This document shows positions 43,680 through 56,088 of a stretch of DNA of 64,000 nucleotides, piece after piece; the first letter of the stretch is position 1, and each line of letters starts with the position of its first letter. The stretch is taken from positions 15,801,485-15,865,484 of the forward strand of contig NC_088296.1 of NCBI RefSeq assembly GCF_032854445.1, written 5' to 3'. This DNA is from Liolophura sinensis. Taxonomy: Eukaryota; Mollusca; Polyplacophora; Chitonida; Chitonidae. A program made the position numbers and the translations under genes. A model generated the notes under the pieces. It saw nothing but the letters and a program-made list of their open reading frames with translations. It ran no database searches and was not told the DNA's origin.

Positions 43680-45079
43680 TAGTCTCCGATTGCCTTCCAT
43701 CGGCTGGGCCTTGTTGCCTCTATAGGTTCTGCTGGATTGCTTTACCATGTTTGCTCTCTTCCCTGGGGTAATTTGCTCTTGAGTCTCCCATTGCCTTCCA
43801 TCAGCTTGGAATTGTTACCTCTATAGGTTCTCCTGGCTTGCTTTACCATATTCACTCTCCTCCCTGGGGTAATTTGTTCTTGAGCTTCCCATTGTCTTCC
43901 ATCAGCTTGGAATTGTTACCTCTATAGGTTCTGCTGGATTGCTTTACCATATTCGCTCTCCTCCCTGGGGTAATTTCTTCTTGAGTGTCCCATTGTCTTC
44001 CATCAGCTGGGCCTTGTTGCCTGTATAGGCTCTGCTGGATTGCTTTACCATATTCGCTCTCCTCCCTGGGGTAATTTGTTCTTGAGCCTTCCATTGTCTT
44101 CCATCAGCTGGGCCTTGCTGCCTGTATAGGCTCTGCTGGATTGCTTTACCATATTCGCTCTCCTCCCTGGGGTAATTTGTTCTTGAGCCTTCCATTGTCT
44201 TCCATCAGCTGGGCCTTGTTGCCTGTATAGGCTCTGCTGGATTGCTTTACCATATTCGCTCTCCTCCCTGGGGTAATTTGTTCTTGAGTCTCCCATTGTC
44301 TTGCATCAGCTGGGCCTTGTTACCACTATAGGCTTTGCTGGATTGCTTTACCATATTCGCTCTCCTCCCTGGGGTAATTTGTTCTTGAGTCTCCCATTGT
44401 CTTGCATCAGCTGGGCCTTGTTACCTCTATAGGCTCTGCTGGATTGCTTTACCATATTCGCTCTCCTCCCTGGGGTAATTTGTTCTTGAGTCTCCCATTG
44501 TCTTGCATCAGCTGGGCCTTGTTACCACTATAGGCTTTGCTGGATTGCTTTACCATATTCGCTCTCCTCCCTGGGGTAATTTGTTCTTGAGTCTCCCCTT
44601 GCCTGCCATCAGCTGAACCTTGTTACCACTATAGGCTCTGCTGGATTGCTTTACCATATTCGCTCTCCTCCCTGGGGTAATTTGTTCTTGAGCTTCCCAT
44701 TGCCTGCCATCAGCTGGGCCTTGTTACCACTATAGGCTTTGCTGGATTGCTTTACCATATTCGCTCTCCTCCCTGGGGTAATTTGTTCTTGAGCTTCCCA
44801 TTGCCTGCCATCAGCTGGGCCTTGTTACCACTATAGGCTTTGCTGGATTGCTTTACATATTCGCTCTCCTCCCTGGGGGTAATTTGTTCTTGAGTCTCCC
44901 CTTGCCTGCCATCAGCTGAGCCTTGTTACCACTATAGGCTCTGCTGGATTGCTTTACCATATTCGCTCTCCTCCCTGGGGTAATTTGTTCTTGAGCTTCC
45001 CATTGCCTGCCATCAGCTGGGCCTTGTTACCACTATAGGCTTTGCTGGATTGCTTTACCATATTCGCTCTCCTCCCGGG
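43680..45079. repeat. 101-bp satellite, 14 copies
   Basis: CTTTACCATATTCGCTCTCC recurs every 101 bases from 43740 to 45053. The left copies are the most diverged. In the right half, neighbouring copies alternate in type (for example GTCTTGCATCAG and GCCTGCCATCAG with CTTCCC/TCTCCC), which suggests multi-unit duplication. Open frames on the minus strand are repeat artefacts because the unit is not a multiple of 3. Confidence 0.95.
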
Positions 45080-46387
45080 CTAAACTCACCTTCAAGTAAT
45101 ACCCATGAGTACAGCGTCAAACGGCAATCAAAAAATAAATCAAATTTAAAATTCCCGACTGAATCAGCACAGTGTTTTTAATGCCATTATGTTGACAGCA
45201 GCTGTTATTTGCTGTATCCATGGCCGACACTGTACAATAAATTTCCAGTAGGTTAATAGGTTTTATGCTGGAGATCAATAGATGATTTTCATAATTTTTT
45301 TTTTTAAATCAGCAGCGCTTACCCAAGCAGAATGAAGGTGTTCTTATTAAGGATTAGTTTATTCTGGCCATTTAAAAGTAGATTTGTCATGTGTCTCTGC
45401 CATTTCCACGGTGCCTGAAAGCTACATGCTAATGGAGTGTATGATAATTGAGGTCGGCGAGGCATGGGGCAGAGCTGTAATCCATACATAAATCTCCATT
45501 CCAAGGGAAATTGAATATTTTTTTTTTTTTCATCCCTCGTCATGGAGGCAGTATTTGTATTAGAGAATATCTGGTGAATTTAGGGGGAGCTTGTAAATGG
45601 AGTCCTTGCGTATAAATTGAAACAGGTATTAAAGGTTAACTGGATATTTTGGATCAGGAGCTGAAAGTTATCAGAATGAGTAGATGCCATTGTAATTCTT
45701 GAAATTTTCGCATGTTTCCAAGGTGTTTATTAAAGCATTTCTTAAGGCATAATTCTGTGTTGACTGATAAAATTATACTTTTGTGAAGCCCTGAAAATGG
45801 TCAATCCAGCCAATGCAGTTTTGTCTCCAAATCAAATTATAAATGTGCATAAAGTGCACTAAAAAGTTGCTTTTTCATATGTGAAATGCAATTTGTAACG
45901 TATACTGAATTTGGCCATAAATAAAGCAAACAAATCTATGGTGCAGAATTTGCTCAAAATGCCATGGCCTTTGCCCTTTAGACTTTGACGTCATGGCAAC
46001 TGTGGCTATTTCATCTGACCACCAGTGAAGTCACAAAGTCTCTTATACTGTTGTTTATGTAGGGATGAATGAAGGTCTCCGCCAAGGACGTAGTGACGTC
46101 CCTTCATGATAATTATCAGTTGATGTGGTCTTTGGGTTGTGAAGACAACTTAACGACTTATATGTAGCGACTGTGAGAAACTTCATCAGTGTTACTTGCT
46201 TCTGTCCGATGGTTTACAACTGGTACCCTAATTCCAAATTTGGGTGCAATTTTGAATTTGATTTTGGAGACAAAGCTACATTGGTTTGATTAGCCAATTT
46301 CAGGCCTTCATAAAAAGACACCTTGCAAACATATGAAAAGGTTGAAGAATTACATTACACAAGATTTGGGTTGTCACTAGCTTGGGC
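45080..46387. other. No gene seen
   Basis: Starts with a SINE-tail scrap (about 45092-45148: GAGTACAGCGTCAAACGGC, AATAAATCAAAT) directly after the 101-bp array. A dispersed repeat copy lies at 46215-46320. No conserved exon recognised. Confidence 0.4.
46215..46320 (+). repeat. Dispersed repeat of unknown class, copy 2
   Basis: Second copy of the block at 29205-29335, same orientation, shorter. Confidence 0.5.
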
Positions 46388-46533
46388 GAAGAATTTGTCC
46401 GCAGTTCTCACTCCAGGCCAAGAATTTGTCCCCAGTTCTCACTCGAAGCCCAGAATTTGTTCCCAGTTCTCACTCCAGGCCCAGAATTTGTTCCCAGTTC
46501 TCACTCCAGGCCAAGAATTTGTCCCCAATTCTC
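46388..46533. repeat. 31-bp minisatellite
   Basis: Between four and five copies of GAATTTGTTCCCAGTTCTCA plus CTCCAGGCCCA. Confidence 0.9.
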
Positions 46534-46778
46534 ACTGCCTTGATGATATACAATGTATTAATGGTCAGTTGATGTAGTCTTTGGATCATTTGCACAGTTG
46601 AAATTATGTTGACTACATGGTAATCATGTGTGAGAAACTTTGTGCCATATAAACAAGGTTGTGGCTGATTATTTATCCAGGATACATCAGCTGTACCATA
46701 AAACTAACCTCTATTGTATGTACAAGTGAAAAATCCTTATACATGGCTTTAAACATCAACATTTGAGTAAATAAATAA

Positions 46779-46918
46779 TTTATTTTTTTATTTGATTGGT
46801 GTTTTACACCGTATTCAAGAATGTTTCACTTATGGTGGGAGGAAACCGGGTAGAGCCCGGCGGAAACGCACGACCATCCACAGATTGGTGGCAGACCTTC
46901 CCACTTACGGCCAGAGAG
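46779..46918 (-). mobile_element. SINE, reversed, 5'-truncated
   Basis: Minus strand: GGCCGTAAGTGGGAAGG, GATGGTCGTGCG, GGGCTCTACCCGG, then the tail. A deletion removes the GCCGCCGTCGTA segment. Confidence 0.85.
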
Positions 46919-47388
46919 TAATAAATAAATAAATAATACATCTGGATAAAATGGCTGTTATTCCCCGCAATATGCGCTCCCAGTCAAAAGAAAGAACTCA
47001 CAGGTTAAGGATTCTGATGACCTCTATCTGTAGATGGGTAGCCACTGCCACTAATGAGGTGAGGTCTCGAATTTCAGTCCCACTTATTAAGCTGAAGCAT
47101 TTGGTTAGTACATGGATGCATGTGGCAAGTTATAATGGTTTCACGAGAGTTGTGTTGAATTTTAGTTCTTTTTGGCATCTTTAATGTGTGGTGATGTTAG
47201 CGGAAGTTACAGACATATAGGACAAAGATGGTGTACAATGATGTTTGAAATAGAAATATTTAATGAATATTTCGTCCATTGGTACAATAATAAAACAATT
47301 TGTAGCCCTATTGTTGCTCCAGTAATCCAGAGACTGGGCTGGAGTCATGTGACTTTACATCACATTCAGAATGAGACACAGTTTCTGA

Positions 47389-48901
47389 TTAGTCAGTTGA
47401 ATTCACACGAATTTTGCAAGCAATGTTTTGATTGGTTGAATCTACCAAAGCAGCAGTACATGTATCAGGATTACAGTTTCTTAAGCTTGTGCATGACATT
47501 GTGGTTTGGTCAGTAACAGGCGTTTGAAACGCAGGTTGTTTTTGGCTTAATTCTTTTTGAGATGACGGATTTGATTGGTTGTCTTGTTGATGATCAGAAC
47601 AGTTAGTAACATTAATTTGGGCAGAAGAAAATCCAATTGTTGATTGGTCTGATGATGAGGATGGGTCACATGACTTATTAAAGCTATTTGATTGGACACA
47701 AGAATTGTGGGTATTTCTAGGGGAATTCCACATTGCTTGGCAACAGACTGACTGAGTATTGGGACAGGCAGATTTGGATTTGATATTGGCATGTTCCTCA
47801 TCTGAACTGTCTGGAAGCACATTGCATTGGGTCGTTTCATTTTCAGTGTCAGTGTCTAGGAAAGCCAATTTTGCATCATTAAAACAATGTGAAATGTCAG
47901 TTAGCGGTTTAGGGTATGTGTCAAACTTTTGCACCATATGTAGAAATTTGGCATCAGACTTGGATTTTGCAGCAATGTTTTGGTTGCCATTTTCCCAGAT
48001 TTCATCCTCATTCCCTGTACATAAATTTATTTCGGACCGAAATGGAAGAGAACGAACATTATCAGCATTTGTGCTGTCTCCACTTAAATTCACCCCATCA
48101 CTATGGTACAAATGGTTGTCATTTCCTTTTCGTCCTTCGGTCGACTTTGAAATGTTCCTGGTTTCCATGACAGCAGTAACAACCATTTGTTGGTAACCGT
48201 GGCAACCACGGCCTTGAAAAGTGAAACTCTTGGAACGGCGCTTTAGTTTTGGATGAACAGGAGAATAACGCTCCTTTCCGCTGTCGTCCGTCTCGCTTTC
48301 TGTCGTGTCCAGCAATAACTGCAAACACTGACTGTCTTCGCGCTCTATTGAGTCCAACAAATTCGGACATGTTGCTGATTTCCTGGCTTTTGGCTGCATG
48401 GCTTCGTGTTCCCCTTCGAAATCGGCGAACTCAATATCTGTATTGTTCATTTCATCGAGTTCGTAGCTAATCTCGTCTTCTTGCTCACATTTCTGGAGAA
48501 CGAAGACGGTGTTTTTTTTCCGACAGAAAACCAGTATGGCCACTGTCACGGAAAGCGTCATGAACAAGAATATGCTTGTAATGACGATAATGGCCGCCAG
48601 GGGATTCGCGGACGAATCGTCAGAAGCCATGATCACAGTACTGCCATGTAGCTCCATGTACTCTGTACCAGTCTGATTCTGCAGAGAACTGTTTACAAAC
48701 ACTTTACTCACGTCCGACCCCTGCGGAAACTTCGGAAACTTTTTCCGATCTGAATCATGCCAAAGGCTCCGAAGAAGCTTCGGGGTCATTCCGGAAAGCT
48801 GTCACCGTTTTCATGAAGAAATAGTCTTCTTTCAACTCGTAAGTAACTATTTTGATGCTGTAACACTTGTTACCTGTACAGGTAAACTCGTCATTGAAGA
48901 T
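47389..48901 (-). CDS. FN3-type single-pass receptor, last coding exon(s)
   Basis: On the minus strand an acceptor (CTAACAAAGGCAG) opens a frame at 48901. It encodes the end of a fibronectin type III domain: NKCYSIKIVTYELKEDYFF then MKTVTAFRNDPEASSEPLA, followed by TGA at 48757-48755. One base away in frame, HDSDRKKFPKFPQGSDVSKV continues without a stop to 47389. A single extra G near 48757-48764 explains the break. The downstream part has a hydrophobic membrane segment (PLAAIIVITSIFLFMTLSVT and onward, followed by FCRKK as stop-transfer) and a cytoplasmic tail of about 375 residues. The tail is rich in Ser, Asn, Gln and acidic residues, with tyrosines in YELDEM and YQQM contexts. Reading alone from the ATG at 48789 gives 466 residues but no signal peptide. 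It is probably a cytokine-receptor or adhesion-type surface protein; the family is not recognised. Confidence 0.65.
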
Positions 48902-49256
48902 CTGCCTTTGTTAGTTGAACACAAGCAATTTCAATAAGGAATCATCTTGTCTTTGAACTTTTGTGTAGTAAAAGAAAGTCTCTCCAACCTTATTATAATG
49001 ATTTGTTGGCACACAACAAATTGAAGAAGCATCAAATCTATAACATTAACCTATGTATGTAGTAAAAGAATGCTTCTTTAGCTCTATAAGAAATATCACT
49101 GTTGAACTTCCATGTAGTAAGAGAATACATCCTCTGACATGTCACCAATATTTGTCGAAAATTGAAGCAGTGGAAAAGGTTATGTTTTTTGGTGACTTTC
49201 CCCTGTGTTTAACACATGACTGGAAGCACATTTGGTATCAGCCCTAGGTGCAAAAG
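48902..49256 (-). other. Intron of the FN3 receptor gene
   Basis: Between the last exon acceptor at 48902 and the 32-bp minisatellite. No exon is recognised on either strand. Confidence 0.4.
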
Positions 49257-49435
49257 TTAACACTTAATTCCAGCAGATTAATGGCAAAAACCACTTTGCT
49301 TCCAGCAGATTAATGGCAAAAACCACTTTGCTTCCAGCAGGTCAATGGCAAAAACCACTTTGCTTCTAGCAGATTAATGGCAAAAACCACTTTGCTTCCA
49401 GCAGATTAATGGCAATAAACACTTTGCTTCCAGCA
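49257..49435. repeat. 32-bp minisatellite
   Basis: About 5.5 copies of a 32-base unit (CAGCAGATTAATGGCAAAAA then CCACTTTGCTTC). Confidence 0.92.
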
Positions 49436-49609
49436 GAGTAGTCCCGACACTCTTGAAAGATGTTCACACAACACGGAATCCCGGTAGACCGAATTCTTTT
49501 TGTTAACATCCAGATAGGCATCTTTTGTGGATTGAGTATGACAGGATCTGTCCCCAAACAGCTTCGTATGGTAATGCCTCATGGAGTATCACACGCACGC
49601 TAAACCTGC
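49436..49609 (-). other. Possible upstream exon of the FN3 receptor
   Basis: On the minus strand an acceptor (TTTTTCTATTTGCAG) is followed by an open stretch beginning FSVRVILHEALPYEAVWGQ. A second frame across the same bases, DAYLDVNKKNSVYRDSVLCE, is also open, so a one-base indel may again be present. No clear donor is seen before the minisatellite. It would be 5' to the receptor exon at 48901 on the same strand. Weak evidence. Confidence 0.3.
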
Positions 49610-49726
49610 AAATAGAAAAATGAACAGAAATTGTTGAAGAGAATAGTGTTTTAGGCCTAAACATGCTAAATATGCCATAGCTTTCTTTACATCAGTGTCC
49701 AGTCTGTGATAACGTAAAAGTTTATG

Positions 49727-49887
49727 CTTCCTGCCCGGCTGTAGGTGGAAATCTTAAGGTCTGACAGCAACTTGCGGATGGTTGTGGGTTTCTCCAGGCT
49801 CTGAGTGGTTTCCTCCCACCAAAAAGTTGGCCGATGTGGCATAAGTGAAATGTTATTGAGTACGGCATCAAACACGGATCAAATAAA
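49727..49887 (+). mobile_element. SINE, 5'-truncated
   Basis: Starts TTCCTGCCCGGCTGTAGG; body diverged (CTCTGAGTGG); tail GGATCAAATAAATAC. Confidence 0.82.
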
Positions 49888-50049
49888 TACAACTTCATGT
49901 TTTTGTTTCCTGGATAAGCACTTAGTGCAAAGGGATAAGCTATATGTGTATTGTATGTGTTGGTCCATTGTCAGTAGTATAATTTTGGGAAGGAAAATCA
50001 TGAGACAGCATTATACATAATCTGTTGACATAGAGACATGCAAGCCTGT

Positions 50050-50232
50050 AAACCGGTCAGAGCCATGGGGCTACCCACGACCATCCGCAGGTTGCTGGCA
50101 GACCTTCCCATGTATGGCTGGAGAGGAAGTCAGCATGAGCTGGACTTGAACTCACAGTGACTGCATTGGTGGGAGGTTTTTGTTTCATTGCGCTATGCTG
50201 GCGTGTTAATCACTTCAGCCACGGAGGCCCCT
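50050..50232 (-). mobile_element. SINE 5' half, reversed
   Basis: Minus strand: head GGGGCCTCCGTGGCTGAAG, B-box region GTGAGTTCAAGTCC, body to GGTCGTGGGTAGCCCC, then broken off before the tail. A second head-containing copy without its tail. Confidence 0.85.
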
Positions 50233-50691
50233 CTAATTAATTGAAACTCTCACAATCAAAGGCTGTTCATTCATTGTACACAGTACATAAGACATTTCAG
50301 CTTTAAACTAGTCACATTTTAATACATGAATGAACATTAGTATAGCTTTAATTATTTACATGAAATCACTTTGAGGGATTACTTTATATGCATTTCAACT
50401 CTCTGTGGCGGAACCAATTTGCGTTCGTGCGCAACCAGTTGATGCTCCTGCTCTGTGGGAAGTCTTAATGGTGGCTTTAATATCATTAATTTTTTGCTAT
50501 GAATGTTTCACACTTTTGAAGGTAATGATTGAGCAGGAGATAAACCATTATAAACATGTATGCCATAACACATAAAAGCATGAACATTGTAAAACAAACA
50601 CTTTTATGTACATGTGCTTGTATATCGCCCCAGGTGCAGCACACTGTAATGGAAATAAGTCGGCTCAAATGCAGTGTGAATATCAACGTAC

Positions 50692-50694
<3 letters not shown>

Positions 50695-50723
<29 letters not shown>

Positions 50724-50878
50724 TTGGTGTTTTACGGCGTACTGAAGAATATTTCACTTATATGACGGCGGCAGCCAGCATTATGGTGGGAGGAAACTGG
50801 GCAGAGCCTGGGGAAAACTCACAACCATTCGCAGGTTGCTGGCAGACCTTCCATGTATGGCTGGAGAGGAAGCCAGCA
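50695..50878 (-). mobile_element. SINE, reversed, 5'-truncated
   Basis: A long AAATA tail (TTTATTTATTTA on the plus strand) and well-preserved body. TACTGATT occurs at both ends and may be the target-site duplication. Confidence 0.88.
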
Positions 50879-51756
50879 CGATATACTGATTGATCAAGTA
50901 AAACATGTTAGGGTCATAGATGCTCTGGGTTTCATTTATCTCCAAATTGCTATCACCTTGCTGTCTGTCATGTCTGTATTTTATGCGCTATTCATTTCAA
51001 CTGCCTGATGGAATGGATATTATTTTTCCTATAACAAATTTGAACGGGGTGTTGTGGACGGATTTTAAGACATAGTTTTGTATTGAATCTCAGGACAGAG
51101 GGTTCTGATCAACATTACATTTATAACCATTAGGAGCCACCATTATTTTTTTTGTTTTACAGGTAAACTGACTCTGAAAATCCAAAAATGAAATAAAAAT
51201 AAATTGAAAATCCTTGTTGTATTTTTGCCCAATCTTAATGGTTTTTTTAAAAATGATTTTCCTGTTGTTTTCTGATCATGTAAATGTGTCTGTAAGTGCA
51301 GCAGTTGCTGGGACAATCCGCATTACCCCATGAATAAGATGATTTTTCACTTTTATTTTAATTTTTATGCTTTCTCCTGATGTCAAAAAAAGATTATTGG
51401 CCTGTAAAACAAAAATTTTAATTAGTGTGGCCTTAATTATTCCCAAAATTGTGCTTATTATCTCTTCTCCCCAAGAGTGTGTTAAACCCGGAGAGGAGCG
51501 ATCACTGCCCGAGGGCAGGGAAGGGATGCATATACTGATGAGTACAGTCTACTTCGGTACTACTGCAAAATTGTGAATTATAACTTATCATGGTTACGAG
51601 GCAGTAGCTAGGTTAGGCCTATATCGCATATTGTGATAAAATATCACTGTTAAATTCTATTCCATGTTCTGTTAAAATCATTATGGCAACATTGACCTCC
51701 TGAGCCAACCATGAGACACAACCGGGAAATGCATTTTCGTTTTCAGATTATAATTA
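50879..51756. other. No gene seen
   Basis: AT-rich sequence without a recognised exon or repeat. Confidence 0.4.
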
Positions 51757-54700
51757 ACGGTAAATGCCCTGAAGTTTTTGCCCTGGGAATTGACAATTGA
51801 ATTGACAATTGACAAGGGGCAGTCACACTGCATAAAATTCTTGTCTTAAAACCGTCATGATGGTGGGTTTTTTTTCTTTGGCCGAAAGTCAGATTTTGGC
51901 TCCTGACATTATGAAACATATATAACCAGAATCACACTGCATAAAATTCTTGTCTTAAAACTGTCATGATGGTTGGTTTTTTTTCTTTGGCTGAAAGTCA
52001 GATTTTGGCTCCTGACATTATGAAACATATATAACCAGAATCACACTGCATAAAATTCGTGTCTTAAAACCGTCATGATGGTTGGTTTTTTTCTTTGGCC
52101 GAAAGTCAGATTTTGGCTCCTGACATTATGAAACATATATAACCAGAATCACACTGCATGAAATTCGTGTCTTAAAACCGTCATGATGGTGGGGTTTTTT
52201 TTCTTTGGCTGAAAGTCAGATTTTGGCTCCTGACATTATGAAACATATATAACCAGAATCACACTGCATAAAATTCGTGTCTTAAAACTGTCATGATGGT
52301 TGGTTTTTTTTTTCTTTGGCCGAAAGTCAGATGTTGGCTCCTGACATTATGAAACATATATAACCAGAATCACACTGCATGAAATTCGTGTCTTAAAACC
52401 GTCATGATGGTGGGGTTTTTTTTCTTTGGCTGAAAGTCAGATTTTGGCTCCTGACATTATGAAACATATATAACCAGAATCACACTGCATAAAATTCGTG
52501 TCTTAAAACCGTCATGATGGTTGGTTTTTTTCTTTGGCCGAAAGTCAGATTTTGGCTCCTGACATTATGAAACATATATAACCAGAATCACACTGCATGA
52601 AATTCGTGTCTTAAAACCGTCATGATGGTGGGGTTTTTTTTCTTTGGCTGAAAGTCAGATTTTGGCTCCTGACATTATGAAACATATATAACCAGAATCA
52701 CACTGCATAAAATTCGTGTCTTAAAACCGTCATGATGGTGGGGGTTTTTTTTCTTTGGCTGAAAGTGAGATTTTGGCTCCTGACATTATGAAACATATAT
52801 AACCAGAATCACACTGCATAAAATTCGTGTCTTAAAACTGTCATGATGGTTGGTTTTTTTTTTCTTTGGTCGAAAGTCAGATGTTGGCTCCTGACATTAT
52901 GAAACATATATAACCAGAATCACACTGCATAAAATTCGTGTCTTAAAACCGTCATGATGGTTGGTTTTTTTTCTTTGGCCGAAAGTCAGATTTTGGCTCC
53001 TGACATTATGAAACATATATAACCAGAATCACACTGCATGAAATTCGTGTCTTAAAACTGTCATGATGGTTGGTTTTTTTTTCTTTGGCTGAAAGTGAGA
53101 TTTTGGCTCCTGACATTATGAAACATATATAACCAGAATCACACTGCATAAAATTCGTGTCTTAAAACCGTCATGATGGTGGGGTTTTTTTTTCTTTGGC
53201 CGAAAGTCAGATTTTGGCTCCTGACATTATGAAACATATATAACCAGAATCACACTGCATGAAATTCGTGTCTTAAAACCGTCATGATGGTGGGGATTTT
53301 TTTTTCGGCTGAAAGTCAGATGTTGGCTCCTGACATTATGAAACATATATAACCAGAATCACACTGCATAAAATTCGTGTCTTAAAACTGTCATGATGGT
53401 TGGTTTTTTTTCTTTGGCCGAAAGTCAGATTTTGGCTCCTGACATTATGAAACATATATAACCAGAATCACACTGCATGAAATTCGTGTCTTAAAACCGT
53501 CATGATGGTGGGGTTTTTTTTTCTTTGGCCGAAAGTCAGATTTTGGCTCCTGACATTATGAAACATATATAACCAGAATCACACTGCATAAAATTCGTGT
53601 CTTAAAACCGTCATGATGGTGGGGGTTTTTTTTCTTTGGCCGAAAGTCAGATGTTGGCTCCTGACATTATGAAACATATATAACCAGAATCACACTGCAT
53701 AAAATTCGTGTCTTAAAACTGTCATGATGGTGGGGGTTTTTTTTCTTTGGCCGAAAGTCAGATTTTGGCTCCTGACATTATGAAACATATATAACCAGAA
53801 TCACACTGCATAAAATTCGTGTCTTAAAACCGTCATGATGGTGGGTTTTTTTTTCCTTTGGCCGAAAGTGAGATTTTGGCTCCTGACATTATGAAACATA
53901 TATAACCAGAATCACACTGCATAAAATTCTTGTCTTAAAACTGTCATGATGGTTGGTTTTTTTTCTTTGGCTGAAAGTCAGATTTTGGCTCCTGACATTA
54001 TGAAACATATATAACCAGAATCACACTGCATAAAATTCGTGTCTTAAAACTGTCATGATGGTGGGGTTTTTTTTTCCTTGGCCGAAAATCAGATTTTGGC
54101 TCCTGACATTATGAAACATATATAACCAGAATGGATTATCTTTGTGATGTGAAGTACGGTAAATAACATAAAGTTTTGCACGTGAGTTACTTTCATATAT
54201 TTTCGCACGATCTGAGTTGGCATCAAGATGACAGAAGAGAGTGATTAGCCCCTGGCTCATTTCATGGCACTCTATTTCTACGTGTACATCTCTAAATATA
54301 CCCGTGAATAAAATCGAAGAAAGTATGAAGACAGTTGATGTCTATTACGAACTTTTAAATTCCAAACACTGTCTCAAAGCATGACCACACCAAAGAAGGA
54401 ATGTACATGCACAGTGTACACTTCAGACGAACCTATTATTCGGGTTAGGCCTATGTGGAAGTCACCTCACACCGTTATCTGGTGGACGGTTGTCTGCTGA
54501 GAGCCCTCATTATGCAAAGAATATGCGTACAAATGTATTTCAGCTAAAAATGAAATAATAAAAACGATAATAAAACAATCAACCTGTTACAAAGTGCATG
54601 TACTAAAATCATTAAGATTAAAACTGAGGAACTTCTCAGTGAAGCGTGGGCTTGTTTATTGCACTCTTGAGCTGTCCATATAATCCCCTGACCACACCTG

Positions 54701-54804
54701 ATGCTCTCCTGCGGCTCTCAGTCAGTTAAACAACCACAATTAATGCAATGAATTCTGGGATACCCTTGTCAGTTCCCAGGGCGAAACTTCAGGGCATTTA
54801 CCGT
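51757..54804 (+). mobile_element. Terminal-inverted-repeat element with internal satellite (element A)
   Basis: The left end reads ACGGTAAATGCCCTGAAGTT then TTTGCCCTGGGAATTGAC. The right end, read as reverse complement, gives the same ACGGTAAATGCCCTGAAGTT then TCGCCCTGGGAACTGAC. Inverted repeats are at least 38 bases; both go on to ACAAGGG after a small duplication at the left. The interior is a 2.3-kb satellite (51822-54134) plus about 630 unique bases (54135-54765). The unique part is matched in reverse complement by element B. No coding capacity. Target-site duplications are not evident, so the superfamily is unknown. Confidence 0.75.
51822..54134. repeat. 109-bp satellite array inside element A, about 21 copies
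   Basis: Units of 108-110 bases start AATCACACTGCATAAAATTC and end GAAACATATATAACCAG. Variants (CATAAA/CATGAA, CCGTCATG/CTGTCATG, GGTGGGG/GGTTGG, GGCCGAAAG/GGCTGAAAG, ATTTTGG/ATGTTGG) recur in alternating combinations, which points to duplication of multi-unit blocks. The length difference between copies lies in a poly(T) tract. Confidence 0.95.
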
Positions 54805-54873
54805 TGTGATTTAAAGCGTAAAGCCCAGTTTTAGAATATATATGTATATCACAGGAGAAGCCTTGAAGCTTGA

Positions 54874-55031
54874 CTCATGCTGGCTTCCTCTCCAGCCGTA
54901 CGTGGGAAGGTCTGCCAGCAACCTGCAGATGGTCGTGGGTTTCCCTAGGGCTCTGCCCGGTTCCGTTCCACCATAATACTGTGAAATATTCTCGAGTACG
55001 GCGTAAAACACCAATCAAATAAATAAATAAA
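54874..55031 (+). mobile_element. SINE, 5'-truncated, with perfect target-site duplication
   Basis: Starts CTCATGCTGGCTTCC. The body lacks GCCGCCGTCGTATAA. TTGAAGCTTGA flanks it at 54863-54873 and 55032-55042. Confidence 0.93.
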
Positions 55032-55042
55032 TTGAAGCTTGA

Positions 55043-56088
55043 AGGCGATAAAGCAGGTTGTGAAACCTGACATCTCATCAGATTCGGTCTACAAAAACTA
55101 CATGTGTACAGCAAGCATGGGAAATCTTCATTTGTCATTTAGTCCCACTAGCCCCTGGCACTATCCCATTTTCAAAAAAGCATAAAAATTTGATCATTAA
55201 ATTGCCAAAAAAGGTTATTCCTTGTATGACGTAAAAATATTTCGTTGTTGTCCTTCATGAATCTCGGCTTCCTGTCCTTCTGAGTGAATGCCTGGAAAAT
55301 TTGGGCCTTAAATTGGCGTAAACCCTACGACATGTCAGATGTCTGTTATCTATGGCACAATATCGTGCCAAATGCGCTGTCTTGATCCGCTTCAATCCTG
55401 TACTGATGCTGGTCATTATAAAATCTTCTCTTCCATCCCTTTCCCCCTAAACTTCTCATTCCACAAGACAGCACATTATTTTCTGCATCAAAAATCTCCA
55501 TCTAACTCCCATGCAAAACTGCTTAAAGATCCCATTTTGCAATCAGCCATGAAGAATTCATGCTTTATTGTTCTTTTCATGAGGCAGCCTTTTGAAAATC
55601 CGTTTCCCTGGGACGTATTTTTGTTTCGTTTTTTTTTATTTCCTTTTTTTTTATGATAAACTTAATCTAGCCTTTTTATCTCCACATTTTTCTTTCTCTG
55701 TGGCATTGATTACATTGTTAATCAAGATACACTGTAGTTGTGGCAGCTAGAGAGTTGTCAGACACATCAGAAAACCGATTTTCTACACTGCCAATTGCCC
55801 CGCACCATACCCATCATACAGTGGCATTGTTGAGAGACATAATCCCGTCTCATCCCTGCTTATAGCCTTCCCAGTGTCGTGCCCTTTACCCCTGACACTC
55901 GCACGTTCAAGAAAATCTCTTCCACCTCAGAGTTGCCTGTATGCAAGTTCTATGTATGCAGCTCCCTTTATTTTTTTATTTTTTTTTTAAATTTTTTATT
56001 TATTTAACTGGATACTGCATGTAATAGTCACTGGCTCCATGTCATGTATATGGATTACTCTCAATAAACATAAACTTCATCCATGACT
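55043..56088. other. Spacer between elements A and B, no gene seen
   Basis: No conserved exon recognised. T-rich tracts occur near 55625-55655 and 55968-56005. Confidence 0.4.

Noticed and set aside
43852-44296. Minus-strand frames resembling a Gln/Glu-rich coiled coil
   Set aside because: The 101-bp unit is not a multiple of three, so frames shift between copies; each frame spans fewer than three units and ends.
51822-54134. Array looked at as a possible CRISPR-like locus
   Set aside because: Whole 109-bp units repeat without unique spacers and there are no cas genes; it is a satellite within a eukaryotic element.
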